Shown: positions 1 through 7,388, counted from the first letter of the stretch. The stretch: 22,511 nt of DNA from an uncultured Acidimicrobiaceae bacterium (GCA_937868025.1 CALMLJ010000046.1:1-22511), one strand, 5' to 3'. Notes: generated by a model not told the origin, from the sequence alone. A program made the numbers and translations.

Positions 1-217
1 AGGCCGGCACGATGTTGTCGAGGGTGTAGCGCCCACCCCGTGAGAGCGCGAGCACACAGTCGCGCTGGAGGGGTTCGTCGGTAGCAGAGCAATAGGCACA
101 GCCGCCCCATGCCGATTGGATCGCTCTCCACTGGTCGTCGGTCAGATCGTGCTCGACCCGGTCCATGCGGAGCTTGCGCCGCCGGGCGTACCGCGCCCGT
201 CGTCCACCGGTGGCCAT
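1..217 (-). CDS. HNH endonuclease family protein (C-terminus beyond window)
   Basis: The minus-strand reading frame from ATG at 217 runs open to the window edge and gives 72 residues. They begin MATGGRRARYARRRKLR, a very basic N-terminus, followed by a CAYC knuckle at residues 40-43 and then LQRDCVLALSRGGRYTLDNI. This is the first half of a small HNH nuclease of the kind common in actinobacterial chromosomes: one zinc knuckle (CxxC), the catalytic strand, then the Asn-containing LDNIVPA segment. The second CxxC and final His would lie left of the window. The residue after Asp in the catalytic strand is Cys (RDCV), where classical HNH proteins have His (DH). The role (housekeeping nuclease or defence) cannot be told from this piece. 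The start is supported by a TACGAT box 6 nt upstream (224-229). Confidence 0.8.
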   Translation of the reverse strand, partial: MATGGRRARYARRRKLRMDRVEHDLTDDQWRAIQSAWGGCAYCSATDEPLQRDCVLALSRGGRYTLDNIVPA

Positions 218-223
218 CGTTCG

Positions 224-229
224 ATCGTA
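224..229 (-). promoter_or_regulatory. -10 hexamer of a leaderless promoter for the HNH gene
   Basis: TACGAT on the minus strand lies 6 nt before the ATG at 217, so transcription should start at or next to the start codon. No Shine-Dalgarno sequence is present. The same hexamer at the same distance precedes the response-regulator gene (15883-15888). Confidence 0.55.
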
Positions 230-253
230 GGTGGGCGCCGACGCCGGGACGCG

Positions 254-283
254 GAACGAGGAGGCCGTTGGGCCTCCTCGTTC
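254..283. terminator. Perfect inverted repeat, possible terminator or insulator hairpin
   Basis: The arms at 254-266 (GAACGAGGAGGCC) and 271-283 are exact reverse complements around a 4-nt loop (GTTG). Neither strand has a real T-tract after the stem, so if it terminates it does so in the weakly U-dependent way often assumed for high-GC actinobacteria. It lies directly upstream of the expected -35 of the HNH promoter, so a regulatory or insulating role is equally possible. Confidence 0.5.
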
Positions 284-505
284 TCGACGCTTTCCAGGAA
301 GGTTGAACGTGCCGTGGCCCGTTCGGTCTCCTGAGCCAGCACCACCCGGTTCAGGACACCGTTGGTGGGATCGGTTTCGCTCTCGCTCCCCATCGGTCTC
401 AAGCGACCAGTACGTCCGATGGATCAGTGCTTCCCTGTTGCGAGATCAACTCGCACCAGCACCGAACCATGTGACGCGCAGAACGTCAATGCTCGATCGC
501 AGGAA

Positions 506-521
506 TGGTCCGAACGGACCA
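506..521. promoter_or_regulatory. 16-bp palindrome, operator-like
   Basis: TGGTCCG at 506-512 and CGGACCA at 515-521 form a perfect inverted repeat around AA. The TGGT...ACCA ends resemble GntR/FadR-type half-sites. It lies about 70 bp upstream of the methyltransferase start. No regulator gene is adjacent in the window. Confidence 0.35.
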
Positions 522-593
522 GTTGGTGGCGGCGCGAGCGATCTCTGCCTCGTCTGACCCCGCTCGGGTCGTGGTGGAGGTCACAATGGCCGA

Positions 594-1274
594 GTGAGCT
601 CTCGCTGGGAACGAAGTGATGTGCCGCGAGGCGCGGAGTACGACGCGCGGTTCGATCGGCTGGCGCGTGCCGGCCACGACGTGCACGGCGAGGCCAGTTT
701 CGTGATGGGGTTCCAACCCGCGACCGTCCTCGACGCCGGGTGCGGTACCGGTCGGGTGGCGATCGAGCTGCACCGGCGGGGCGTCGAGGTGGTCGGGGTC
801 GACCTCGACCGCTCGATGCTCGAGACGGCATGCGAGAAGCAGCCCGACATCGAGTGGTATCGCTCCGATCTGTCGTCGTTCCTGCTGCCTGGTCCCGACG
901 ACGCGTCGGTGGCGCGGCAGTTCGATCTGGTGGTCGCAGCCGGCAACGTGATGATCTTCCTGCAACCGGGCACCGAGGCGGTCACCGTCGATCGCCTGGC
1001 CGAACATCTTCGGCCGGGGGGTGTGCTGGTCACCGGCTTCCAGCTCACCGCAGGCCGGTACGGGGTCGACCGGTTGGACCGCGACTGTGCTGCGGCGGGG
1101 CTCGAACTGATCGAGCGGTTCGCGTCGTGGTCGCGTGATCCGTGGATGATCGACAGCGGGTACGCCGTCTCGGTGCACCAGCGCCCGGTCGTTCCCGAAC
1201 CGATCCCGGCGGCCGACGGCGAGGCCGACCCCGCTGAGGCAGCGGCCTCCGGCGGGGACGATCAGGCCGTCTGA
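594..1274 (+). CDS. Class I SAM-dependent methyltransferase
   Basis: The predicted protein has 226 residues with a Rossmann methyltransferase core. Motif I is VLDAGCGTG (residues 45-53), followed by an acidic residue ending strand beta-2 (GVD, Asp70) that should bind the SAM ribose. A LRPGGVLVTGF segment corresponds to motif III. The C-terminal 25 residues are Ala/Glu/Pro-rich and probably disordered. The fold is clear but the substrate is not; small-molecule methyltransferases of this type are hard to assign by sequence. The GTG at 594 was chosen because a CACAAT hexamer ends 6 nt upstream, the spacing seen at most genes here. An ATG at 586 reads only three codons before a stop. The 3' end overlaps the convergent VOC gene by 13 bp. 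Confidence 0.85.
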   Translation: MSSRWERSDVPRGAEYDARFDRLARAGHDVHGEASFVMGFQPATVLDAGCGTGRVAIELHRRGVEVVGVDLDRSMLETACEKQPDIEWYRSDLSSFLLPGPDDASVARQFDLVVAAGNVMIFLQPGTEAVTVDRLAEHLRPGGVLVTGFQLTAGRYGVDRLDRDCAAAGLELIERFASWSRDPWMIDSGYAVSVHQRPVVPEPIPAADGEADPAEAAASGGDDQAV

Positions 1275-1819
1275 GGTGTCGCCGCCCAGGCTGGGCGGAG
1301 CGACGGATCGCCGGGGATGAACGCCACGATCGGCTCGGGGTCGAAGGCATCGGGCTCGTCGACGAGGATCACGGCGTTGGCGCGCTCGCGCTCGGCGGCG
1401 GTGAGGGCCCGGGTGTCCATGCACCACTCGACGAGCGTTCCGCCGGGATCGACGGTGTAGATCGAGCGGCAGAACTCGTGGTTGATGTCGAACACGTCGA
1501 GGCCGAGCGCCGCCCAGCGCTCCAGGGCGCTGGTGATCGCCGCCTCGTCGGGGGCGTCGAACGCGAGATGGTTGACCCATTCCGGCAGGCCGAGGCCTCG
1601 GGAGATCGCGCCGTTGACCGGCGGGAGCGAGTCGACGTGGAGGTCCCAGAAGGCGATCATTCCGTGCCCGCCGGTCTCGTAGAACACGTGCTTGGCCCAC
1701 CCGCCTTCAGGAGTCGGGGCCAACACGGCCTTCACCAGCTCGAATCCCATGGCCTCGGTGTAGAAGCGGTGCGTCGCCTCGATGTTCGGCGTCGCCAACG
1801 CCACGTGATGAAAGCCCAC
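1262..1819 (-). CDS. VOC (glyoxalase/dioxygenase superfamily) protein
   Basis: The product has 185 residues and begins VGFHHVALATPNIEATHRFY, the typical first module of the vicinal-oxygen-chelate fold. Likely metal ligands are His4 or His5, His84 (VNHLAF) and Glu131 (LVEW), matching the two-His/one-Glu pattern of extradiol dioxygenases and glyoxalase-type enzymes. About 45 residues follow the second module (residues 140-185) and end in a Pro-rich tail. The substrate is unknown. The GTG at 1819 is preceded by AAGGGGGA at a workable distance, so this gene seems to use a Shine-Dalgarno start. A GACAAT box at 1849-1854 could be its -10. It diverges from the gene at 1904 and overlaps the methyltransferase 3' end. 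Confidence 0.8.
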   Translation of the reverse strand: MGFHHVALATPNIEATHRFYTEAMGFELVKAVLAPTPEGGWAKHVFYETGGHGMIAFWDLHVDSLPPVNGAISRGLGLPEWVNHLAFDAPDEAAITSALERWAALGLDVFDINHEFCRSIYTVDPGGTLVEWCMDTRALTAAERERANAVILVDEPDAFDPEPIVAFIPGDPSLRPAWAATPQTA

Positions 1820-1891
1820 CCCTGGTCCCCCTTGCTCGGTCTCCGATGATTGTCGCGTATCGGGCGTGGTCGGGGGAGGGTGGACGGTCGA

Positions 1892-1897
1892 TAGCGT
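1892..1897 (+). promoter_or_regulatory. -10 hexamer of a leaderless promoter
   Basis: TAGCGT ends 6 nt before the GTG at 1904, and no Shine-Dalgarno sequence lies between. Confidence 0.5.
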
Positions 1898-1903
1898 GGC
1901 GCC

Positions 1904-2560
1904 GTGCCGTCGACCCGCCTCACCGTTCGTCTGGCTGCCGCGTTGGTCGGTGCGCTGATCGCCGTCGCGGTGTTCGTGGCGATGCCCCACGAGAAGGCGG
2001 CTCGGCCCGAGTCGGTCGCCGCGATCCGGTCCGACCTGGAACGCCGCTGGGAGCGCTGGCGCCGCACGACCGCTGCGTTCACCGAGACCACGGTGCGGAC
2101 GTCGGGGGAGCAGGAGCTGGTCGCGGACGCCGAGATCGCGCAGCGGTTCCCCGATCGTGTCGTCCGCGACGGCGACGACATCAGCGCGGAGGTGGGCGGC
2201 CGCCAGATCGGGTGCAGCGTCACCGGCACGTCGCCCCCGCAGTGTCTCGACAGCGGGCCGACGACCGACGCGGAGGCCCGCCTCGCCGACGAGCTCGCGG
2301 AGTTCCGGTCGCTCACCGGAGGATCGACCCCGACCTACCGGTTGAGTCGGACCGACACCGGATGCTTCCGGCTGCGCCATCTCGTGGAGGAGTTCCGTCC
2401 CCGCTGGGGCGACCGTCTCGACCTGTGCTTCGACGACCGGACGGGAGTGCTGCGGACCGAGGTCACCACGATCGGCCCGCTCACGATCTCGGTCGCCCGC
2501 CGCGACATCCGCAACGACGTCGGCGACGCCGCGTTCAGCCTGCCCGCGGCCCCGGCGTGA
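1904..2560 (+). CDS. Membrane-anchored or secreted protein of unknown function
   Basis: The product has 218 residues. Residues 8-26 are a hydrophobic segment (LAAALVGALIAVAVFVAM) with one Arg before it, consistent with a signal anchor or uncleaved signal peptide. The rest is soluble, with four Cys in the contexts GCSVTG, QCLDSG, GCFRLR and LCFDD, enough for two disulfides outside the membrane. The strand-rich C-terminal half, with its LCFDDRTGVLRTEV and SVARRDIRNDV segments, vaguely recalls LolA/RseB-like lipoprotein-binding folds. I do not recognise a family and no catalytic motif is visible. The gene overlaps the convergent aat by 26 bp. The GTG start rests on the TAGCGT box; no competing start is better. 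Confidence 0.75.
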   Translation: MPSTRLTVRLAAALVGALIAVAVFVAMPHEKAARPESVAAIRSDLERRWERWRRTTAAFTETTVRTSGEQELVADAEIAQRFPDRVVRDGDDISAEVGGRQIGCSVTGTSPPQCLDSGPTTDAEARLADELAEFRSLTGGSTPTYRLSRTDTGCFRLRHLVEEFRPRWGDRLDLCFDDRTGVLRTEVTTIGPLTISVARRDIRNDVGDAAFSLPAAPA

Positions 2561-3239
2561 ACGAGGGCGGCGGCTGCTCGAGCGCGACGGCGAGCCGTTC
2601 GAGGTAGTCCTCGCGGGCGATCTCCACTGCTCCCAGGGACTCGAGGTGAGGTGTGGTCCACTGCACGTCGAGGAGCGGGTGGGTGGTGGTGCCCAGGATG
2701 TCGACCAGGGCGGTGAGCGCGACCTTCGACGCGTCGGGTGCGGTGTGGAACATCGACTCGCCGGCGAACAGGCCACCGAGACTGACGCCGTAGAGACCAC
2801 CGACCAGTTCGCCGTCCTCGGACCACGTCTCGACGCTGTGGGCGACGCCGAGCAGGTGCAGCCGTTCGTAGGACTGCACGATGCCCCGCGTGATCCACCC
2901 GTACGGTCGACGGGGGTCGCCGCACCGGAGCATCGTCTCCCGGAACGCGGTGTCGACCCGGATCTCGTAGCGGCGTCTCGAACGACGCAGCGACCGACTG
3001 ACGACGAGCCCGTCGACGGGAATGATCCCTCGGGGATCGGGTGACCACCAGCCGAGACGGCGGCGCCGACCGATCGGCATTGGGAAGATGCCCGTGCAGT
3101 ACGCCGTCACCAGCGTCTCGGGTTCGAGGTCACCCCCGACGACAACGAGACCGGAGCGATCGGCGCTGTCGACCGGAGGGAACTCCCACGGACAGGTCGG
3201 CAGCCCGAGCCACCGGAGAGTCAGCTCCGTCGCATCCAC
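2535..3239 (-). CDS. aat: Leucyl/phenylalanyl-tRNA--protein transferase
   Basis: This is the enzyme that attaches Leu or Phe from aminoacyl-tRNA to proteins with N-terminal Lys or Arg, marking them for ClpS/ClpAP-type degradation (N-degron pathway). The 234-residue product carries family hallmarks: WEFPPVD near the N-terminus, GLVVVGGDLEPETLVTAYCTGIFPMP, WWSPDPRGIIP, ESMFH (GLFAGESMFHTAPDASKVAL) and a C-terminal LDVQWTTPHLESLGAVEI. Length is normal for the family. The GTG start at 3239 lies 15 bp after the stop of the dehydrogenase upstream. An AAGCTT hexamer 7 nt before the GTG could serve as its own -10, but co-transcription is equally likely. The 3' end overlaps the convergent gene at 1904-2560. 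Confidence 0.93.
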   Translation of the reverse strand: MDATELTLRWLGLPTCPWEFPPVDSADRSGLVVVGGDLEPETLVTAYCTGIFPMPIGRRRRLGWWSPDPRGIIPVDGLVVSRSLRRSRRRYEIRVDTAFRETMLRCGDPRRPYGWITRGIVQSYERLHLLGVAHSVETWSEDGELVGGLYGVSLGGLFAGESMFHTAPDASKVALTALVDILGTTTHPLLDVQWTTPHLESLGAVEIAREDYLERLAVALEQPPPSFTPGPRAG

Positions 3240-3254
3240 GGCGACGAAGCTTCC

Positions 3255-4106
3255 CTACTTGCTGTAGTCGTAGAACCCCTGGCCGCTCTTGCGACCGAGC
3301 TGACCGGCGGACACCATGCGGCGCAGCAGCGGCACCGTGGCGTAGTTCGGGTCGCGGAACTCGGTGTACAGGGCGTCGAGGATGGCCACCGACGTGTCGA
3401 GACCGACGAGGTCGAGCAGCGCGAGCGGCCCCATCGGGAAGTTGCAGCCGCCCTTCATGGCGGTGTCGATGTCGTCGCGGCTGGCGATGCGGTTCTCGAG
3501 CATGCGAACGGCGTTGTTGAGGTACGGGAACAGCAGGGCGTTGACGATGAAGCCGGCGCGGTCCTCGACGGCCACGGGGTTCTTGCCACACGTCGTGGCG
3601 AACTCGGTGACGGCAGCCGTGGTCTCGGCGGAGGCCGTGAGCGGGCTGATGATCTCGACCAGCGACATGGCCGGTGCGGGGTTGAAGAAGTGGACGCCGA
3701 CGACGAGCTCGGGGCGGCTGGTGGCCACGGCCAGTTCCACGACCGGCAGGGTCGACGTGTTGGTGGCGAGGATCGCTCCGGTCTTGACGACGCCGTCGAG
3801 TTCGACGAACAAGGCCTTCTTGGTGGCAAGGTCCTCGACGACGGACTCGATGACGAGGTCGCAGTCGGCGAGGTCGCCGACATGGGCGGTACCGGTGACG
3901 CGACCCAGGACGGCGGCGCTGTCCTCTTCGCTCAGCTTGCCGCGCTCGACCTGCTTCGCGAGCGACTTCGCCAGCTTGGCGATCGTCGCATCGGCAGTCT
4001 CCTGCTTGCGTGAACGCAGCACCACGTCGAAGCCCGCCTTGGCGGCAACCTCGGCGATGCCGGAGCCCATGATTCCCGAACCACAAATCCCCACCGTCTT
4101 GATCAT
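3255..4106 (-). CDS. 3-hydroxybutyryl-CoA / 3-hydroxyacyl-CoA dehydrogenase
   Basis: This NAD-dependent enzyme oxidises (S)-3-hydroxyacyl-CoA or reduces acetoacetyl-CoA, in fatty-acid or butanoate metabolism in the cytoplasm. The 283-residue length is standard for the stand-alone (FadB2/PaaH/Hbd-type) enzyme. The N-terminus holds the Rossmann GxGxxG (GSGIMG, 9-14). The catalytic His139 lies in VHFFNPAP, with Glu151 (LVEII) as its dyad partner, and NTSTL (residues 116-120) is also conserved. The C-terminal domain ends RKSGQGFYDYSK, the family signature. An upstream in-frame extension to 4172 exists but is rejected: a TAACTT box lies 7 nt before the ATG at 4106, and homologues start at MIKTVGI-like sequence. 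The next gene on the strand is aat, 15 bp on, with no obvious functional link. Confidence 0.93.
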   Translation of the reverse strand: MIKTVGICGSGIMGSGIAEVAAKAGFDVVLRSRKQETADATIAKLAKSLAKQVERGKLSEEDSAAVLGRVTGTAHVGDLADCDLVIESVVEDLATKKALFVELDGVVKTGAILATNTSTLPVVELAVATSRPELVVGVHFFNPAPAMSLVEIISPLTASAETTAAVTEFATTCGKNPVAVEDRAGFIVNALLFPYLNNAVRMLENRIASRDDIDTAMKGGCNFPMGPLALLDLVGLDTSVAILDALYTEFRDPNYATVPLLRRMVSAGQLGRKSGQGFYDYSK

Positions 4107-4113
4107 GGGTGAC

Positions 4114-4119
4114 AAGTTA
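4114..4119 (-). promoter_or_regulatory. -10 hexamer of a leaderless promoter for the dehydrogenase
   Basis: TAACTT on the minus strand ends 7 nt before the ATG at 4106. This fixes the start at 4106 rather than at the longer frame from 4172. Confidence 0.55.
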
Positions 4120-4183
4120 CCGGTGGGTAGCCAGAGCAAGGCAAGTTCAGCATCGTCGGCTCGGTTGGTCACCCAGGGTCGTC

Positions 4184-5383
4184 TCAGTCGCGACGAAGGG
4201 CTTCCGCCGCGGAGATCTTGGTGGCCACTCTGGTGGGCCAGGCAGCGCCTGCCAGCGCAGCACCGACGGAGAGCAGCACCCCAGCTGTGGGGAGCAACGG
4301 TCCGATGGCCAGTGGCCAGCCGTTCCGCGCCGCTGCCGCGCCCGCGACCGAGATGCCGACCACGGTACCGAGTACGCCGGCGATGAGTCCGATGACCGCT
4401 GCCTCGACCATCAGAAGGCTGACGATGTGGCTGGTCCGGGCACCGAGCGCTCGTCGTAGCCCGATCTCGTGGACCCGGGTATAGACGCTTCTAAGCATCG
4501 CATTGCCGATCCCGACAGCGCCGATGAACAGCACCAGCGCACCCGACGCAAGTGTGAGTTCGCGCACATCCGATGAGATGGCGGACGCCAGATCGACCGA
4601 GACCCGTGGAACCTCGATTCGCCAGTTCTCAGGTCGCTCGGGACTGATGCGCAGATCGAGATCCCTGGCGATGCGGGAGACTTCCGACTTTGCGGCTCGC
4701 AGGTACAGCGCCGTGTCGAAGCCGCCGACCGGCTCGGGCCCGAGCTCGTCAAGAGCAGTCGAGCGCGGGATCACGATCTGATCGATGAGATCCGGCGCAA
4801 GGTCGCTGTCCTCGACGATCCCGATGACCAGGTATGCGGATCCGTCGATCCAGATCGTCGGTCCGAGGTCGACGGGAGCAAGGTCGAGAGATGTGGCAAC
4901 GCGGCGGCCAACCATGGCGACGTGGGCGGACGCGTTCAGCTCACTTCGATGGAACGAGCGACCGCGAAGGCGGACCTTGGCTGCTCGAACGAGGTCGCCC
5001 GCCGAGGTCGCCACGGCGACGGGCGACCCGGCGCGAGGGCCCACCCGGACCGTCGCGGGGAGCGCCAATCGTTGGACCACCGACGTGGCCTGGACGGCTG
5101 GAAGGTCGGCGAGCTGGACCAGCAGCGCATCGCTCACATCGGCGGACAGCCCATTGCTCTGCTCGATCGGTCGACCGATCACGACCTCAGGTCGCTCGCG
5201 GAGGATCCGATCACGAACCTGTGCGTCGGCCGACGCCGCGATCTGGATCGCTCCGACGAGTGTGGACACGCCCAAGGCCGCAGCGATTCCGACCCCGATC
5301 GACCGGCCGAGCCGCGACCGGAGGTTGACGATCGCATCAGTCACGACATCGCCGATCGAGAGCGACGGACGGGCGTTGATCAT
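4184..5383 (-). CDS. ABC transporter permease, MacB/FtsX type
   Basis: This is the membrane subunit of a MacB-like exporter. The 399-residue product has the expected layout: TM1 at about 29-51, a large extracytoplasmic MacB_PCD-type domain at about 52-275, TM2 at about 277-298, TM3 at about 320-350 and TM4 at about 360-383. Between TM2 and TM3 lies EIGLRRALGA (306-315), the cytoplasmic coupling motif typical of FtsX-fold permeases. It ends AAEALRRD, a common terminus for these proteins. The ATG at 5383 overlaps the stop of the ATPase gene by 4 nt (ATGA), so the two are translationally coupled. It forms a three-gene operon with the ATPase and the HlyD-like adaptor. Such systems export peptides, lipids or drugs; the cargo is not deducible here, but see the divergent genes at 7504-8822. 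Confidence 0.92.
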   Translation of the reverse strand: MINARPSLSIGDVVTDAIVNLRSRLGRSIGVGIAAALGVSTLVGAIQIAASADAQVRDRILRERPEVVIGRPIEQSNGLSADVSDALLVQLADLPAVQATSVVQRLALPATVRVGPRAGSPVAVATSAGDLVRAAKVRLRGRSFHRSELNASAHVAMVGRRVATSLDLAPVDLGPTIWIDGSAYLVIGIVEDSDLAPDLIDQIVIPRSTALDELGPEPVGGFDTALYLRAAKSEVSRIARDLDLRISPERPENWRIEVPRVSVDLASAISSDVRELTLASGALVLFIGAVGIGNAMLRSVYTRVHEIGLRRALGARTSHIVSLLMVEAAVIGLIAGVLGTVVGISVAGAAAARNGWPLAIGPLLPTAGVLLSVGAALAGAAWPTRVATKISAAEALRRD

Positions 5384-6075
5384 CGTGGCGGCCGGTCGCT
5401 CGTCACGATCCCGTCGTCGAGGACGAGTCGTCGAGTGCCTCGGCGAGCGACTGCCTCACTGTGGGTGACACAGATGACCGTGGTGCCACTCGCTGCGATC
5501 TGGTCGAGGATGTCCAGGACGATCGCGGTCATCGCCGAGTCGAGGTTCCCGGTTGGTTCGTCGGCGAGGAGGCAGGGCTGATCACACGCGACCGCCCGTG
5601 CGATCGCCACGCGTTGCTGCTCGCCTCCGGACAGCTCCGACGGAAGATGTGTCATCCGGTGACCGAGCCCGACGCGCTCGAGTGCGGCCTCGGCGGCAGC
5701 GCGGCGATGCGAACCGCGGACACCCTGGTACATCAATCCGAGCTCCACGTTGGCGCGGGCGGTGAGTGCCGGCAGCAGGTGGAACCGTTGGAACACGAAC
5801 CCGAACGTGGCCGATCGGAGTCGGCTGAGCTCGGACGATCCGATGCCCGCGATGTTGGTCCCGTCGACCATCACCGCCCCGCGCGTGGGTGGCTCCAAGA
5901 GCCCGATGAGGCTGAGGAGCGTTGACTTCCCCGACCCCGACGGTCCGGTGATCGCGACGTGCTCGCCCGCCCTGATGGTCAGATCGGTGCTGCGGAGCGC
6001 GGTGACCGGTGCGTGGTTGCCGTACGTCACGGTTGCGTCGGTCAGTTGTATCAGCGGAAGGTCAGTCGCCGACAA
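5380..6075 (-). CDS. ABC transporter ATP-binding protein, MacB/LolD type
   Basis: This is the cytoplasmic ATPase driving the permease encoded next to it. The 231-residue product has Walker A GPSGSGKS (44-51), a Q-loop Gln96 (VFQRFHLLPALTA, the MacB/LolD-style segment), signature LSGGEQQR (148-155), Walker B ending in ADEPTGNLD (Asp172/Glu173) and H-loop His205 (VTHS). Nothing is missing. The start is the least certain point. No ATG or GTG is well placed, and TTG at 6075 has AAGGGA about 10 nt upstream and gives MSATDLPLIQLTDATVTYG, the usual N-terminal length. This overlaps the end of the adaptor gene by 14 nt. The coupling suggests fixed subunit ratios from one transcript started at about 7370. 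Confidence 0.92.
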   Translation of the reverse strand: MSATDLPLIQLTDATVTYGNHAPVTALRSTDLTIRAGEHVAITGPSGSGKSTLLSLIGLLEPPTRGAVMVDGTNIAGIGSSELSRLRSATFGFVFQRFHLLPALTARANVELGLMYQGVRGSHRRAAAEAALERVGLGHRMTHLPSELSGGEQQRVAIARAVACDQPCLLADEPTGNLDSAMTAIVLDILDQIAASGTTVICVTHSEAVARRGTRRLVLDDGIVTSDRPPR

Positions 6076-7369
6076 GGACCGATGTCCCTTCGTGCAGACG
6101 CTCCGTCGGGCCGAGCGCCACGAAACCGTCGGCTTCGGCGACGATCTCGACCGCGACGCGTCGTCGGCCCGACTGGTCCGACGTCTCGACCGAGACGGAC
6201 CCGTCGGCTTCGTAGACCAACGCGGTGGCTGGCACGACGAGGGAGTCCGGGCCCGCGACGATGGACGAGACCGTGACAACGGCTTCCGTGCCAACGAGGT
6301 CCAACGTCGGTGCAGGTTCGCACGAGACCTGGACGATGAGGTCGTGTGTATCGGACCGTGCCGGGGGCTCGGTCGAGCCGGTGGCGTCGTCGGGTTGGTC
6401 GGCAGCGTCCGGCCCCTCCTCGGCTGCCGGAACCGGTGCCTCGACCGGTGCCTCGAGTTGGCAATCACCGTTCGCTCCCGCGACGCTCACGGTGGCTCCG
6501 TCGACGAGTTCTCGAGCTTGGGACGCGGTCAGTCTCGCAGAGAGGAGGGGACCACTCTCGGTCAGTACCGCGAGGACGTTCCCGGGCTCCACCAGCTTGC
6601 CGGTCGTCGCCGTGTTCGAGCCGATGGTCAGTTGACCGGTGGGGATCGTCACGATCCTCGAGGCGACGACCATGACCCCCTCGGAATTCCTGACTTGGTC
6701 CGACGTGGCGAGGCGCTGTCGGTACTCCGCCTTGAGGCCCGTCGTGTCCTCGCCGCGACTCGCAGCTGCGTCGAGCGCGCTTCGAGCTGCGTCGGCAGCG
6801 TTGTCCGCCGCGTCGATGACGGCCATGGTGGCCGTTGCGGTGCCGCCCGTGTAGTCCGGTTCGTAGCCCGCGAGCCGGTACACATCGGCGACGACCTGTT
6901 GGGTCGCCGGGCCGAACAGACCCGCCTCACTCGATGGGGTGGGAAGGCCCATCTCCCTCAGGCCGTCCTGCAGGTTGCTGACGTCCTCCCCGACGGCGCC
7001 AGGGCGAAGGTCGCGGTAGAGCGGGAGATGACCGCTCAGGAGCATGAGGGGCCGGTAGTTGATCTCTGCGAGCGCAGAGCCCGCACTCACCGTGGTGCCG
7101 ACAGGGCCGGGCGCGCGGGTCACCAGCTGTCGGGACGGATCGTCGGTGGGACCCGGAGGAGCCACCACCTCGATCGGGGTCTTGAAGGTGTAGGACGCGG
7201 TGAGCTGAAGGGTGGAGGTGAGCTCGCGGCGTTCGACCTTGACCGTGACGATGCGCGCCGTGGCGCTGGCGGGCGTGGGTGACCCGATCCGCCTTGGCCA
7301 ACCCGCCCAGAGTCCGACGGCGAGAGCGACGGCAGCGAGCCCCGCGAGCAGAGAGCGCCGTCGATGCAT
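6062..7369 (-). CDS. HlyD/MacA-like exporter adaptor with peptidoglycan-binding domain
   Basis: The product is a 435-residue extracytoplasmic subunit. Residues 6-22 (SLLAGLAAVALAVGLWA) form a signal anchor after MHRRR. Next come a beta/lipoyl-like stretch (about 45-105), a PG_binding_1-type module (about 122-165, with RPGAVGEDVSNLQDGLREMG and GLFGPATQQVV), an Ala-rich helical segment likely to be the hairpin (about 180-225), and a C-terminal beta-barrel and membrane-proximal part interrupted by an acidic Pro/Glu/Asp-rich linker. In Gram-positive bacteria such adaptors sit outside the membrane and may tether the exporter to the wall. Longer in-frame starts (7381, 7405) exist. ATG 7369 is preferred because TATGAT ends 7 nt before it; this overlaps the alternative ATGs. 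First gene of the exporter operon. Confidence 0.88.
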   Translation of the reverse strand: MHRRRSLLAGLAAVALAVGLWAGWPRRIGSPTPASATARIVTVKVERRELTSTLQLTASYTFKTPIEVVAPPGPTDDPSRQLVTRAPGPVGTTVSAGSALAEINYRPLMLLSGHLPLYRDLRPGAVGEDVSNLQDGLREMGLPTPSSEAGLFGPATQQVVADVYRLAGYEPDYTGGTATATMAVIDAADNAADAARSALDAAASRGEDTTGLKAEYRQRLATSDQVRNSEGVMVVASRIVTIPTGQLTIGSNTATTGKLVEPGNVLAVLTESGPLLSARLTASQARELVDGATVSVAGANGDCQLEAPVEAPVPAAEEGPDAADQPDDATGSTEPPARSDTHDLIVQVSCEPAPTLDLVGTEAVVTVSSIVAGPDSLVVPATALVYEADGSVSVETSDQSGRRRVAVEIVAEADGFVALGPTERLHEGTSVLVGD

Positions 7370-7376
7370 CCGGAAC

Positions 7377-7382
7377 ATCATA
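7377..7382 (-). promoter_or_regulatory. -10 hexamer of the exporter operon promoter
   Basis: TATGAT on the minus strand ends 7 nt before the ATG at 7369. It is the closest match in the window to the -10 consensus. A palindrome (7389-7399) falls in the spacer that would separate it from a -35 at about 7400-7405. Confidence 0.55.
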
Positions 7383-7388
7383 TGGTTG

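Larger units (their letters stand above)
218..593. other. Divergent intergenic region without a convincing gene
   Basis: This 376-bp gap separates the minus-strand HNH gene from the plus-strand methyltransferase. It holds the HNH promoter, a perfect 13-bp-stem hairpin (254-283) and a 16-bp palindrome (506-521). Open frames on both strands give Arg/Pro-rich translations with no recognisable domain and look like GC-rich noise. One minus-strand frame reads out of the hairpin into the HNH start. A small RNA ending at the hairpin is possible, but nothing in the sequence proves it. Confidence 0.5.

Noticed and set aside
142..402. Minus-strand frame of 86 codons ending inside the HNH gene
   Set aside because: It overlaps the supported HNH start by 76 bp, reads through the hairpin, and becomes Arg/Pro-rich with no domain. 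It has no good Shine-Dalgarno sequence or -10 box.
486..1700. Long minus-strand frame (404 codons)
   Set aside because: It is the antisense of the methyltransferase and a shifted frame of the VOC gene; the composition is Arg/Asp/His-rich shadow coding.
1820..2800. N-terminal extension of the VOC frame through the antisense of two genes
   Set aside because: The upstream part is shadow coding of the genes at 1904-2560 and 2535-3239. VOC homology begins at GTG 1819.
5750..7282. Plus-strand frame of 510 codons
   Set aside because: It is antisense to the HlyD-like adaptor and ATPase, whose domains are unmistakable; the translation is Arg/Gly/Asp-rich.
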